Of a stretch of DNA of 64,000 bases, positions 48,130 through 56,681 are shown in pieces; the stretch's first letter is position 1, and the number at the start of each line of letters is the position of its first letter. Origin of the DNA: Alphaproteobacteria bacterium (GTDB lineage Bacteria > Pseudomonadota > Alphaproteobacteria > Thalassobaculales > Thalassobaculaceae); the NCBI GenBank assembly GCA_013203465.1, contig JABMNR010000200.1, forward strand, positions 1-64,000, written 5' to 3'. The position numbers and the translations under genes were made by a program. The notes under the pieces are model-generated. The model did no database searches. It was not told where the DNA came from and saw nothing but the letters and a program-made list of their open reading frames with translations.

Positions 48130-49491
48130 TTAATCGGCGCGAAACAGCGACTCAGCCCCCGCCGCGATGTCCAGAACCGCGTCGTCGGCCATCGTCTCAC
48201 CCATGATCATCAGCCCCACCGGGGCCTCGCCCGGTGCCTGAATCGGAATCGTCGCGGCACACCGGTCAAGGAAGTTTCCAACCGAACAATTTCGCAACAT
48301 CAACAGGTTGGCGGCGCCGTACGCCCCATCATCAGCCTCAAGTTCGGCGATCGGTGGGGCGACGCGGGCGGTGGTCGGCATCAGGACCGCGTCGAACGCC
48401 AGGGTGACGGCGCGGCACGCCGCCTCGATCTCGGCCCGCCGTGCCAGCAAGGTGACGTAATTCGAGCCATTTTGTTCGCCCGCGCGTTTGATTCGCGACA
48501 GCACGCGGGGGTCGAACGCCTCGGGGTTGCCGTCCACATGGCGCCGGTGAACCGCATAGCACTCAACCGCCGCGAACCCGCCCTTGGCGTTCGCTTCGGG
48601 GATCGCCAGAAGCTCGGGCATCGGGCGCTGAACGATATGGGCGCCCGCCTCCGACAAACGGCTCAACGCCGCCTCGAAGGCCGTGGCCGTTGGCACGTCG
48701 AGGTCGTCGAGCACGATGGTCTCCGGCACCAGGAAGCGTAGACCGGCAACCGGGCGCGGAGAAACCGGCCGCACCGCCTCGCCGGCCAGCACATGGTGCA
48801 CACGGGCACAGCAATCGATGGTCGGCGCCAGCGGGCCGATCGAATCCAGCGAGGTCGCCAGCGCCACCGCCCCGTCGATCGGTACCCGCCGCTGGGTCGG
48901 CTTAAACCCGGCAAGACCGCACAACCCGCTCGGAATCCGCACCGACCCCCCAGTGTCGGTCCCAAGCCCGACCACCGCCATGCCGTCGGTCACGCTGACG
49001 GCGGCTCCCGCGGACGACCCGCCGGGAACCCGCCGCGTGGTCCGATCCCAGGGATTAGCCGGGGTGCCGTAATGCGGGTTGATGCCCAAGCCGGAATAGG
49101 CGAATTCGGTCATGTTGGTGCGCCCGACCAGTACCGCCCCGGCGGCCCGCAGCCGCGCGATTACCGGCGCGTCGGCCGTGGCTGGCGGCTCGCCCGCCAG
49201 CACCTTCGAGCCCGCCGTCGTCACCTGCCCCTTGACGTCGAACAAGTCCTTGATCGAGATCGGCAGGCCCTCCAACGGCCGGGACGGCACCCCAGCGGCC
49301 CGCAACCGATCGCTTGCCTCGGCCTCGGCCCCGGCCGTGTCGGCCATCGAGCGTAGAAACACCCGGCGGCCCTCGCCGGATGGATCGGAGGCCCGCTCCA
49401 GCGCGGTTGCCAACAAGGCGGAGGCGGAGGTGGTTCCCGCTTCCAGGTTGGCCAAAATATCGGCGATCGGGGTTTTCGGCGCGAAGGTCAT
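48130..49491 (-). CDS. Amidase-signature family hydrolase
   Basis: 453 residues. The Ser-cisSer-Lys triad is present: Lys81 in PISIKDLFDVKG, the cis-Ser in PGGSSAGAA (159-160) and nucleophile Ser183 in GTDTGGSVRIPSG. Hydrolyses a small amide, such as a carbamoyl compound; GatA is unlikely because gatB and gatC are absent and the C-terminus is short. It follows a DUF2848 gene by four bases, with an EamA transporter divergent nearby, suggesting uptake and breakdown of one compound. Confidence 0.9.
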   Translation of the reverse strand: MTFAPKTPIADILANLEAGTTSASALLATALERASDPSGEGRRVFLRSMADTAGAEAEASDRLRAAGVPSRPLEGLPISIKDLFDVKGQVTTAGSKVLAGEPPATADAPVIARLRAAGAVLVGRTNMTEFAYSGLGINPHYGTPANPWDRTTRRVPGGSSAGAAVSVTDGMAVVGLGTDTGGSVRIPSGLCGLAGFKPTQRRVPIDGAVALATSLDSIGPLAPTIDCCARVHHVLAGEAVRPVSPRPVAGLRFLVPETIVLDDLDVPTATAFEAALSRLSEAGAHIVQRPMPELLAIPEANAKGGFAAVECYAVHRRHVDGNPEAFDPRVLSRIKRAGEQNGSNYVTLLARRAEIEAACRAVTLAFDAVLMPTTARVAPPIAELEADDGAYGAANLLMLRNCSVGNFLDRCAATIPIQAPGEAPVGLMIMGETMADDAVLDIAAGAESLFRAD

Positions 49492-49495
49492 GGGC

Positions 49496-50164
49496 TCAAT
49501 TCACCACCGGGAGGGTTTCGATGTCGTAGGCATGGGCGATCGCGCGCCCGGTCGATGGATCGGTCAAACGCATGGCGAAGCGATCGGCCGGGCGGATGCC
49601 ACCCTCGACCGGCACGGTGCCGCACAGCATCACCGTGCCGGGTTTCAAGCCGCCATAGGTCGCGACCAGCTCCTTCAGCGGCCGGATCAGCGCCAGGGTC
49701 GCGGCCTGATAGACCACCTCGGTTCCGTCGATCACCGCACGGCTTTCCAGCGTCAAAGCGTCAAGATCATCGTCCAACGACACCGACCAGGCGTGACGGC
49801 CGAGGATTTTCGGGCACATCTGCTTGGAGACCGCGATCGAATAGCTTTCCACCTTCCGGTCGGTGTGATCCGAGCCGACGGTTAGCAGAAAGCCGTTCTC
49901 GGTCGCGATCAGCACCGGTTCGACCTCGCCGGAGCTGTCGCCGCCCAGCACTTGGACATGGCTCGCCTGAGTCACCATGTCGATGCCGCAGCGGTAGTAC
50001 AACGGCACGGTGCTCGGGCCGGGAATGCCCAACTCGGCCAGCTCGTCGATATGATGCTGAAGCCCCGCCGCGTCGCGTCCGGTCCAGCCGGCGATCACGC
50101 AGTTGGCCACCGGCACGTCGACGGTGCCGCCGGGTGTCTCGAAGCTCAGGATGATCTCGGTCAT
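49496..50164 (-). CDS. DUF2848 family protein (fumarylacetoacetase-like fold)
   Basis: 222 residues from the ATG at 50164, with GAGGAG upstream. The conserved segments are VPLYYRCGIDMVTQ, LGGDSSGEVEPVL, TVGSDHTDRKVESYSIAVSKQMCPKI and GTVPVEGGIRPADRF. The DHTDR and SKQMCPK region carries probable metal and acid-base residues. DUF2848 genes commonly sit beside amidases in Proteobacteria, as here. Reaction unknown. Confidence 0.85.
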   Translation of the reverse strand: MTEIILSFETPGGTVDVPVANCVIAGWTGRDAAGLQHHIDELAELGIPGPSTVPLYYRCGIDMVTQASHVQVLGGDSSGEVEPVLIATENGFLLTVGSDHTDRKVESYSIAVSKQMCPKILGRHAWSVSLDDDLDALTLESRAVIDGTEVVYQAATLALIRPLKELVATYGGLKPGTVMLCGTVPVEGGIRPADRFAMRLTDPSTGRAIAHAYDIETLPVVN

Positions 50165-50290
50165 GTTCACTCCTCGGATTGCCACGCGACAGTAACGCCC
50201 CGGATCGCGCCGGCATAGGGTGGCCGAGCCTGCCATGCCCGCTACCGGGAATGGTTTTCAATTCGCCGCGATCGGCACTAGGCTCGAACC

Positions 50291-51226
50291 ATGCCCACCG
50301 AACCGGCCGTCTCCACCGCGGCGTCCCGACAATCCCAAGACACCCTCCGCGCCATCCTGTTCATGGCGCTGGCGATTAATCTGTTTCCGTTCATGAACGT
50401 GGCCGCGAAATTTCTGTCAGCCGACTATCCAACCGTCCAAATCGTTTGGGCGCGTTACGCCGGGCACTTGGTGTTCGTGCTGCTGATGTTCATGCCCCGG
50501 CGCGGCCTCGCGCTGCTCAGGGCCAGCCGGCCCGGCGTGCACATCGGCCGGTCGCTGCTGATGTTCGTATCGACGGTATGTTTTTTCTCGGCCCTGCGCT
50601 GGATCGAGGTGCCGACGGCGAGCGCCATCAACTTCACCTCGCCGCTGATCGTGACGGCCCTGGCGGCGCCGCTGTTGGGCGAGGTGGTCGGCATCCGCCG
50701 TTGGGGCGCAGTGATGGTCGGCTTCGTCGGTGCGCTGGTCATCATCCGGCCCGGCGGCGGCGAAACCCATTGGGCGATGTTCCTGATACTAGGCACGGCG
50801 CTCTCCTACGCCGGCTATCAGATCGCAACCCGCAAATTCGCCACCGCCGATCCGCCGGAAACCTCGATCACCTACATCTCGTTTGTCGGTGCCGCCCTGG
50901 CGTCGCTGGCCCTGCCGTTCGAGTGGGTGACGCCGCACTCGATCCGTGATGCGCTGCTGTTCGCCCTGTTGGGGGTGATCGGCGGGCTCGGTCACTACTT
51001 CGTCATTCGCGCCTTCCAGCTTGGCGAGGCGTCGATGCTGTCACCGTTCAACTACGGCCAGCTGATCATGGCGACCGTACTGAGCCTGTTCGTGTTCGGC
51101 ACTTTTCCCGACACCTGGACCCTGATTGGCGCCAGCGTGATCGTGGCCAGCGGACTTTACATCACCTATCGGGAAAGCCGCCGCGACGTGGCACTCACCC
51201 GGGATCAGACCGCCTCCGACACCTGA
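50291..51226 (+). CDS. EamA/DMT-family transporter
   Basis: 311 residues, ten predicted helices in two EamA repeats of about 130 residues each. The first repeat starts near residue 20 (ILFMALAINLFPFMNVAAKFL), and SAINFTSPLIVTALAAPLLGE is the typical end of one. Likely exporter or importer of small metabolites. It is divergent from the DUF2848-amidase pair (127-base gap), so it may carry their substrate. A strong hairpin follows its stop. Confidence 0.88.
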   Translation: MPTEPAVSTAASRQSQDTLRAILFMALAINLFPFMNVAAKFLSADYPTVQIVWARYAGHLVFVLLMFMPRRGLALLRASRPGVHIGRSLLMFVSTVCFFSALRWIEVPTASAINFTSPLIVTALAAPLLGEVVGIRRWGAVMVGFVGALVIIRPGGGETHWAMFLILGTALSYAGYQIATRKFATADPPETSITYISFVGAALASLALPFEWVTPHSIRDALLFALLGVIGGLGHYFVIRAFQLGEASMLSPFNYGQLIMATVLSLFVFGTFPDTWTLIGASVIVASGLYITYRESRRDVALTRDQTASDT

Positions 51227-51239
51227 TGCCAAGGTTCAC

Positions 51240-51278
51240 GGATAGAGACCCATGGTATGATGCCATCGGTCTCTATCC
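51240..51278. terminator. Palindrome at the convergent EamA/TPR gene ends
   Basis: GGATAGAGACC (51240-51250) and GGTCTCTATCC (51268-51278), a perfect 11-base stem, with an inner ATGG/CCAT pairing. It starts 14 bases after the EamA stop, and its right arm contains the TAG stop (51273-51275) of the opposing TPR gene. There is no T-run, so it may act as a two-way transcript end or a factor-dependent stop. Confidence 0.7.
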
Positions 51279-53111
51279 ATGCGCCTTGGTATCAGCGATC
51301 CACTCGGTGAGCGCCGCCTTCACCTGCTCCAACAGAGGTGCCCAAGGTTCGGTCTGGTTCTTGGCGAAACCGCGTACGGTTGGGAATCCGGGAAACCGGT
51401 TGGTGCCAAGTTCAAGATAGGTCGGTGCGTTGTGCGGCTCCCAGACCGTCGCCCCAATCGATGCCGCGAGCCAGACCAGCGTGCTGGACGGACAGATCAC
51501 CAGATCGAGGGCGGCGATCAACGCCAACACCCCATCAAGATCGTTGGTCGTGTCGAGGTCATCGATGATAGCGACCGGCATCTCCGCTAGCTCATCGCGC
51601 CAGCCATCGCCGTACTGCAACGAGACGAAATGAGCACCCTCGACCGCGAGCACCGGCGCCATCGCCGCAAGCCCGGGGTAGTGAATTCCGCGAAATCCGC
51701 GAACGTTCAGGCTGCGCCAGGAGATGCCAATCTTCGGGCCAGAGCCGAGCGCGGCGATGCGTTCTCGCATCTCGACCACCCGCCCGGGGTCGGGAGCCAG
51801 CCAGGTTCGCTCGGCCGCGTCGCACGCCGCAAGCGTGCGCCGGAAACGCGGCATCAAGGCGTTACCCTCAAGCCAACAATCCGGCTGACGATCGGCCGGT
51901 ATCCAATCGTAGTGATGCACGGCTCGGCCGCCGTCGAACCGCCGATCGAAGCCATGGATCAATGCCTTCGGCCAGCGCCGCGCCAGCGGGGCGACAAGGC
52001 GCGGGTCGCACTCCACGATCAGATCGCCGCTGGCATCGTTCACGGCATCCACCAGCTCCGGCAGACAGCTCGAAAACAGAACCTCGTCACCCACACCCTG
52101 CTCGGCCAAGACCAATAGCCGGCTGCCATCGAGCGGCCCATCATGCCAACGCCGCGCCGGGTCGAGCCCATCGCGGCGTATTCCGTCCGGCATGCACCAC
52201 AAGCAGTCATGCAGATACCACCCGCGCTCCAGCCGGCCGGCGGCCAGCACATACAGGCTGACGCGGAAGCGCAGCGCCATATCACCGGGCGCGTGCGACA
52301 GCGCCCGTTCGCCATGTTCGATCGCACGATCAAGCTCGCCGGCGATGAACGCCGCCTCGGCCCGCCCACGGTGCGCCGAGGCGAGATCGGATCGTACGAC
52401 CAGGGCGCGGCGGAACAACCGATCCGCGGCGCTGAGATCCAGATCGCCCAACGCGAGAAACCCAAGATGGTTCAACGGCTCCGCTTTACCGGGCGTAAGC
52501 GCCATCACACGGCGCAGAGCGGGCGCGGCTTGGTCAAACGTTCCCATGTCCAGCAACACCGAGGCGAGCCCACTCCAGCGCTCCGTGTCGCTCGGCGTCA
52601 CCGCCAGCGCACGACGATACCAGCCAATCGCCGTCATCCGGTCGTCATGCCGCATTGCTTGAGACGCGCGCGCCGCCAGGGCATCGGCGAGTGCCGGAGC
52701 AACGACCATGGCGCGGCGCACAAGAGAGTCGCCTTCATTCGCCCGTGCCGGTGGCAGGCTGGTTGCCAAGTTCACCAGGGCGTCGACCGCCATGGGATCA
52801 ATGCGCAGAGCCGCTTCGAAACACTTCAGCGCGTCCGCCGTCTTGCCGAGCGCGCGCTTGGCCAAGCCCAAGATGTTGAGGATGTCGGGGTCGGCACGCT
52901 TGAGCGAGGCCGCGATGGTCGCCAACTGCTCGGCCCGCTCGAAGGCGCCAAATCGAAAGCACGCCAGCCCCATGAGATACAGCACATCGGGATCACGCGG
53001 CGCATGCTCCAACGCCTGTCCAAACCGACGAACCGCCTGCTGGAACTGGCCGAGGTCCATCAGCTCCAGGCCACGTTTGACGAAGCTCGCCGCCTTCGGT
53101 GTCCAGGTCAC
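51273..53111 (-). CDS. TPR protein with C-terminal glycosyltransferase-like (GT-B type) domain
   Basis: 612 residues from a GTG overlapping the pseI stop (GTGA). Residues about 1-290 are eight or so TPRs (FVKRGLELMDLGQFQQAVR, FQ, EHAPRDPDVLYLMGLACF and so on). Residues about 300-612 look like a GT-B transferase: LVLAEQGVGDEVLFSSCLPEL, KIGISWRSLNVRGFR, FVSLQYGDG and LDLVICPSSTLVWLAASIGATVW, the last resembling the C-terminal nucleotide-sugar pocket of heptosyltransferases and O-GlcNAc transferases. Coupling to pseI makes it a candidate pseudaminyltransferase for flagellin or another surface protein. That role is inference. Confidence 0.82.
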   Translation of the reverse strand: MTWTPKAASFVKRGLELMDLGQFQQAVRRFGQALEHAPRDPDVLYLMGLACFRFGAFERAEQLATIAASLKRADPDILNILGLAKRALGKTADALKCFEAALRIDPMAVDALVNLATSLPPARANEGDSLVRRAMVVAPALADALAARASQAMRHDDRMTAIGWYRRALAVTPSDTERWSGLASVLLDMGTFDQAAPALRRVMALTPGKAEPLNHLGFLALGDLDLSAADRLFRRALVVRSDLASAHRGRAEAAFIAGELDRAIEHGERALSHAPGDMALRFRVSLYVLAAGRLERGWYLHDCLWCMPDGIRRDGLDPARRWHDGPLDGSRLLVLAEQGVGDEVLFSSCLPELVDAVNDASGDLIVECDPRLVAPLARRWPKALIHGFDRRFDGGRAVHHYDWIPADRQPDCWLEGNALMPRFRRTLAACDAAERTWLAPDPGRVVEMRERIAALGSGPKIGISWRSLNVRGFRGIHYPGLAAMAPVLAVEGAHFVSLQYGDGWRDELAEMPVAIIDDLDTTNDLDGVLALIAALDLVICPSSTLVWLAASIGATVWEPHNAPTYLELGTNRFPGFPTVRGFAKNQTEPWAPLLEQVKAALTEWIADTKAHG

Positions 53112-54172
53112 GAAGCCAGACCGCCCTCGATCATGTCGACCGCCAACGGTTCGCCGCGTTTCAGCGGCCGTGACGCGCGGCGCCCAAGCACCCGGTCGAG
53201 ATACTTCGGCGGCAACCCGTTCGACGGCCGGATCGACCGCACGTTGCTTTCGGTCAGCGGCTCGCCCGCCGCCACATCCGCGATCACGTACAGCGACCGG
53301 CGGAACGGCAGCCCCGCCGCCTCCGACGGCGTCGGACGGTACGCGGGCGACCCCAGCGCCGCGCGCGCCATTCGAGTATCGCGCACCAGCCGCGCCAACT
53401 CGTCGGGCTCCAGCGAGAAGGCACTGTCGACACCGCCGTCGGCCCGCGCCAGGGTGAAATGCTTTTCAATCACCGACGCACCGAGCCCGACCGCCACGGT
53501 GGCCACGCCGGTATCCATCGTATGATCGGATAACCCGACCACGGTGCCGAGTCGCGCCGCCAGATCGGGAATCGTCGAGAGATTGGCCTCCTCCGGCGGA
53601 GTCGGATAGGCGCTCACGCAATGCAGGACGACGATTTCGGTGGCGCCATTGTCCCGCGCGGCGGACACCGCCTCGTCGATTTCCTCGAACGAGGCCATGC
53701 CGGTGGAGATGATCATCGGCTTGCCGGTGCGCGCCACCCGCCGCACCAGAGGGATGTCGACGATCTCGGGCGAGGCGATCTTGTAGGCCGGCGCGTCAAG
53801 CGCCTCCAGCAGCTCGACCGCCGTCGGATCGAACGGCGCCGAGAACACCGTGATGCCAAGCGCCCGGGCCTTGGCGAAGATCGGGCCGTGCCATTCCCAC
53901 GGGGTGTGCGCCTCGTCATACAGCTCGTAGAGCCGGCGGCCATCCCACAACCCGCCCTTGACCAGGAACTCCGGGCCGTCATGGTCGATGGTGATGGTGT
54001 CGGCGCGGTAGGTCTGCAGCTTGACGGCGTCGGCACCGGCTTCCTTCGCCATCTCCAGGATGCGGAACGCCCGTTCGATGTCGCCATTGTGGTTGCCCGA
54101 CATCTCCGCGATCACATAGGGCGGATGATCCGGGCCGATTTTCCGACCGTCAATCGTTATACTAGGCGTCAT
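53108..54172 (-). CDS. pseI: Pseudaminic acid synthase (NeuB family)
   Basis: 354 residues. Condenses phosphoenolpyruvate with 2,4-diacetamido-2,4,6-trideoxy-altropyranose to pseudaminic acid. The barrel has VIAEMSGNHNGD, ADAVKLQTYRADTIT, YELYDEAHTPWEWHG (PseI-like rather than NeuB), FSAPFDPTAVELLE, KIASPEIVDIPLV and GLSDHT. The C-terminal SAF antifreeze-like domain (about 290-350) has RSLYVIADVAAGEPLTE. It is divergent from pseG with only 26 bases between starts, so promoters overlap coding DNA. Confidence 0.92.
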   Translation of the reverse strand: MTPSITIDGRKIGPDHPPYVIAEMSGNHNGDIERAFRILEMAKEAGADAVKLQTYRADTITIDHDGPEFLVKGGLWDGRRLYELYDEAHTPWEWHGPIFAKARALGITVFSAPFDPTAVELLEALDAPAYKIASPEIVDIPLVRRVARTGKPMIISTGMASFEEIDEAVSAARDNGATEIVVLHCVSAYPTPPEEANLSTIPDLAARLGTVVGLSDHTMDTGVATVAVGLGASVIEKHFTLARADGGVDSAFSLEPDELARLVRDTRMARAALGSPAYRPTPSEAAGLPFRRSLYVIADVAAGEPLTESNVRSIRPSNGLPPKYLDRVLGRRASRPLKRGEPLAVDMIEGGLAS

Positions 54173-54198
54173 GATGTCGTCTCACCCGGGGTCGTTCG

Positions 54199-55278
54199 AT
54201 GCCCCAAAATAGCACCGCCCCCAGCATACCGCACCTGCATGGTCGCCGCTTGACGATCCGCGCCGATGCCGGGCCGACGATCGGCACCGGCCATGTCATG
54301 CGCTGCCTCGCCCTGGCCGAAGGGTGGCGAGAGGCGGGTGGCGCGGTGACGTTGGCCAGCCGCGACCTCCCCGGCGGCCTGATCACGCGCGCCGAAAACC
54401 TGGGCGTCACGCTGGAACCAGCCGGCGACGACAGCGATGGGGCCTGGGCCGAGGGGGCGGATCTCGCGGTGATCGACGGCTGGGCGTTCACGGCCGGGCA
54501 CCTCGCCGCCGCCAAAGCGCGCGCGCCGTTGTTGGTGATCGACGATACCGCCGAACGATCGTCGATCCCCGCTGATCTGCTGCTGAACCCGAACGTCTAC
54601 GCCGAGGCCGGCGCCTATGTCGGTCGCACCGAGGGGCGCCTGCTGATCGGCCCGGCCTTCGCCCTGCTGCGCGGCGAGTTTACCGAACCACCGCCCGAAC
54701 GCGCCTATCCCCCGGTCGCCCGGCACCTGCTGTTGCTGCTAGGTGGCGCCGACCCGATCGGGGCGTCGACAGCCGCCCTGGCGGCCGCCCGTGCCGCGCG
54801 AGCAACGGAACCGGGGATCCAGCGAATCACTCTGGTGGTCGGGGCCGCCAATCCGGCGCGCGCGCAACTCACCACCCAGACCGCCGATGATCCGGCAGCC
54901 GACGATCCGGCCGTCGACGATCCGGCCATCGTGGTCCGGTATGACGTGACCGCTATGGCGCCGCTGATGGACACCGCCGACCTTGTGGTATCGGCCGGTG
55001 GATCGACCGTGCTGGAGTTGGCGGCACGCGGGGTGCCGATGCTGTTGGGCGCCTTGATCGCCGAGGAGGAACCGGTGATCACCACCATGCAGGCGCTGGG
55101 CGCCGCCCGGGCGCTCGGTCGGTTCGACAGCTTTGACGCAACACGCATGAGCGACGCCATCCTCGCCTTGGCCCGCGATCGGGCGGCGCGCCGTGCCTTG
55201 TCCGAGGTGGCACGGACCATCGTCGACGGTCGCGGCGTAGAACGGGTGATCGCCGCCTGCGTGGAGACGCCGCCATGA
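54199..55278 (+). CDS. pseG: UDP-2,4-diacetamido-trideoxy-altropyranose hydrolase PseG
   Basis: 359 residues. Removes UDP to release the sugar that PseI uses. A GT-B type fold: IRADAGPTIGTGHVMRCLALAE holds the conserved Gly and His, VIDDTAER and LNPN follow, LLLLGGADP is in the linker region, and VVSAGGSTVLELAARG binds UDP in the C-terminal domain. A short direct-repeat-like run of DDPA units (about 234-247) is a small insertion. The gene overlaps the cytidylyltransferase gene by four bases. Confidence 0.92.
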   Translation: MPQNSTAPSIPHLHGRRLTIRADAGPTIGTGHVMRCLALAEGWREAGGAVTLASRDLPGGLITRAENLGVTLEPAGDDSDGAWAEGADLAVIDGWAFTAGHLAAAKARAPLLVIDDTAERSSIPADLLLNPNVYAEAGAYVGRTEGRLLIGPAFALLRGEFTEPPPERAYPPVARHLLLLLGGADPIGASTAALAAARAARATEPGIQRITLVVGAANPARAQLTTQTADDPAADDPAVDDPAIVVRYDVTAMAPLMDTADLVVSAGGSTVLELAARGVPMLLGALIAEEEPVITTMQALGAARALGRFDSFDATRMSDAILALARDRAARRALSEVARTIVDGRGVERVIAACVETPP

Positions 55279-56027
55279 GCCCTCCGCGCACGGTCGCCGT
55301 GATCCAAGCGCGCATGACCTCACGCCGGTTGCCGGGCAAGGTCTTGCTGGAGGTGCTGGGCCGCCCCCTGCTCGGCCATCAGATCGACCGGGTGGGCCGG
55401 GCCACGCGGGTCGACGCGGTGGTCATCGCCACCACCGCCAACCCGACCGACGATCCGATCGCCGCCCTGGCTAAGACCCTCGGCATCGGCTGTCATCGTG
55501 GTTCGGAAACCGATGTCCTGGGCCGGGTGACCGACGCGGCGGAACAAGTCGGCGCCACGGTGATGGTGCGCCTGACCGGCGATTGCCCGCTAATCGACCC
55601 GGACCTATTGGACGCGGCGCTCGGATGCTTGATCGAGAGCGATCCGCCGCTCGACTACGTCACCAACGACCCGCCGCGCACCTGGCCGATCGGGCTCGAT
55701 GTCGAAGTGATGCGCATGACGGCCCTGCGCGCCGCCGCGGCCGAGGCGACCGACCCCTACGACCGGGAACATGTCACCCCGTTCCTCTATACCCGGCCGG
55801 AGCGGTTCCGGCTCGACAGCATCCGCTGTCCCGAGGATTTGTCGCACCATCGCTGGACCCTGGACGAGCCGGCGGATTTCGAGCTGATCAAGCGCATTCT
55901 CGAAGCGCTGTTGCCCGTGAAACCCGATTTCGGCTGGCGCGACGTTCTGGCGCTGGTCGAGGCGCATCCGGAGTGGCGCGCCTTGAACCGGGATGTGCAA
56001 CAGACGGCGCGGCCGGGAATCGATTGA
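55275..56027 (+). CDS. SpsF/NeuA-type cytidylyltransferase, likely PseF role
   Basis: 250 residues. A nucleotidyltransferase with IQARMTSRRLPGKVLLEVLG near the N-terminus, RGSETDVLGRV, VRLTGDCPLIDPDLL, and HHRWTLDEPADFELIKRI near the C-terminus. This is the SpsF branch rather than classical NeuA/PseF. By position after pseG it probably activates pseudaminic acid as CMP-Pse. Whether CTP is the donor is inferred. Confidence 0.82.
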   Translation: MSPPRTVAVIQARMTSRRLPGKVLLEVLGRPLLGHQIDRVGRATRVDAVVIATTANPTDDPIAALAKTLGIGCHRGSETDVLGRVTDAAEQVGATVMVRLTGDCPLIDPDLLDAALGCLIESDPPLDYVTNDPPRTWPIGLDVEVMRMTALRAAAAEATDPYDREHVTPFLYTRPERFRLDSIRCPEDLSHHRWTLDEPADFELIKRILEALLPVKPDFGWRDVLALVEAHPEWRALNRDVQQTARPGID

Positions 56028-56042
56028 AGTCGACTCAAGCCG

Positions 56043-56681
56043 TCACGGTTTGCGGAACAGCCACCAGGTGGCGTCGTCGAACCCGGTGGTCTGGCTCCAG
56101 AAGAAGCCGACGTCGACGGTAATCAGCCCGGGGTGGCGCTCCAGCATCGCCTTGCCGAAATCCCGTTTCCACAACAGATCGTCGCGCCCGCGATAGGGGA
56201 TGGTCTCCGGCTTCTGGCTGAAATACTCGATCATCATCAGGTATTTCGAGCTGACCCGGTGCATCTCGTCGAGTGCCGTGGGCAGATTGTCGGGATGGAC
56301 GTGGATCAGCACGCCCGAGGTGAAGACGAACTCCATGGCGCCGGCATCGAACGGCAGGGCGCCAAGGGTCGCCTCCTTCAAATGCTCGGTGTCCAGCACG
56401 CCCTGGGACAGCACGATCTCCCGCGCCTTGGCGTTGGGTTCGATCGCGAACAGCTCGGCGCCCAGGAACCGTCGGAACGCGCGGGTGTTGAGACCGATGT
56501 TGCAGCCACACTCCAGAATGGTCTTTGGCGGATCGCCATCCAGACAGCGGAAGATTTCGGTCAACGCCCGCATGCGGATGCGGATCTGATCCTCGGTCGC
56601 GGCGTTGCGATCGACATATTCGTTGCCGAACTCGCTGGTCCACTGCTCCAGCTGGGGGGTGTCAGCCGCCATCGTCGTCAT
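56043..56681 (-). CDS. Pseudaminic acid biosynthesis-associated methylase
   Basis: 212 residues. A class I SAM methyltransferase: ILECGCNIGLNTRAFRRFL is motif I, LFAIEPNAKA motif II, and FTSGVLIHVHPDNL follows. The N-terminal WTSEFGNEYVDRNA and the closing FFWSQTTGFDDATWWLFRK are characteristic of the Pse-linked methylase family. Substrate unknown, perhaps the nonulosonate or its carrier. Its start lies inside the end of the WbqC gene by 20 bases, with a second ATG at 56672. Confidence 0.88.
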   Translation of the reverse strand: MTTMAADTPQLEQWTSEFGNEYVDRNAATEDQIRIRMRALTEIFRCLDGDPPKTILECGCNIGLNTRAFRRFLGAELFAIEPNAKAREIVLSQGVLDTEHLKEATLGALPFDAGAMEFVFTSGVLIHVHPDNLPTALDEMHRVSSKYLMMIEYFSQKPETIPYRGRDDLLWKRDFGKAMLERHPGLITVDVGFFWSQTTGFDDATWWLFRKP

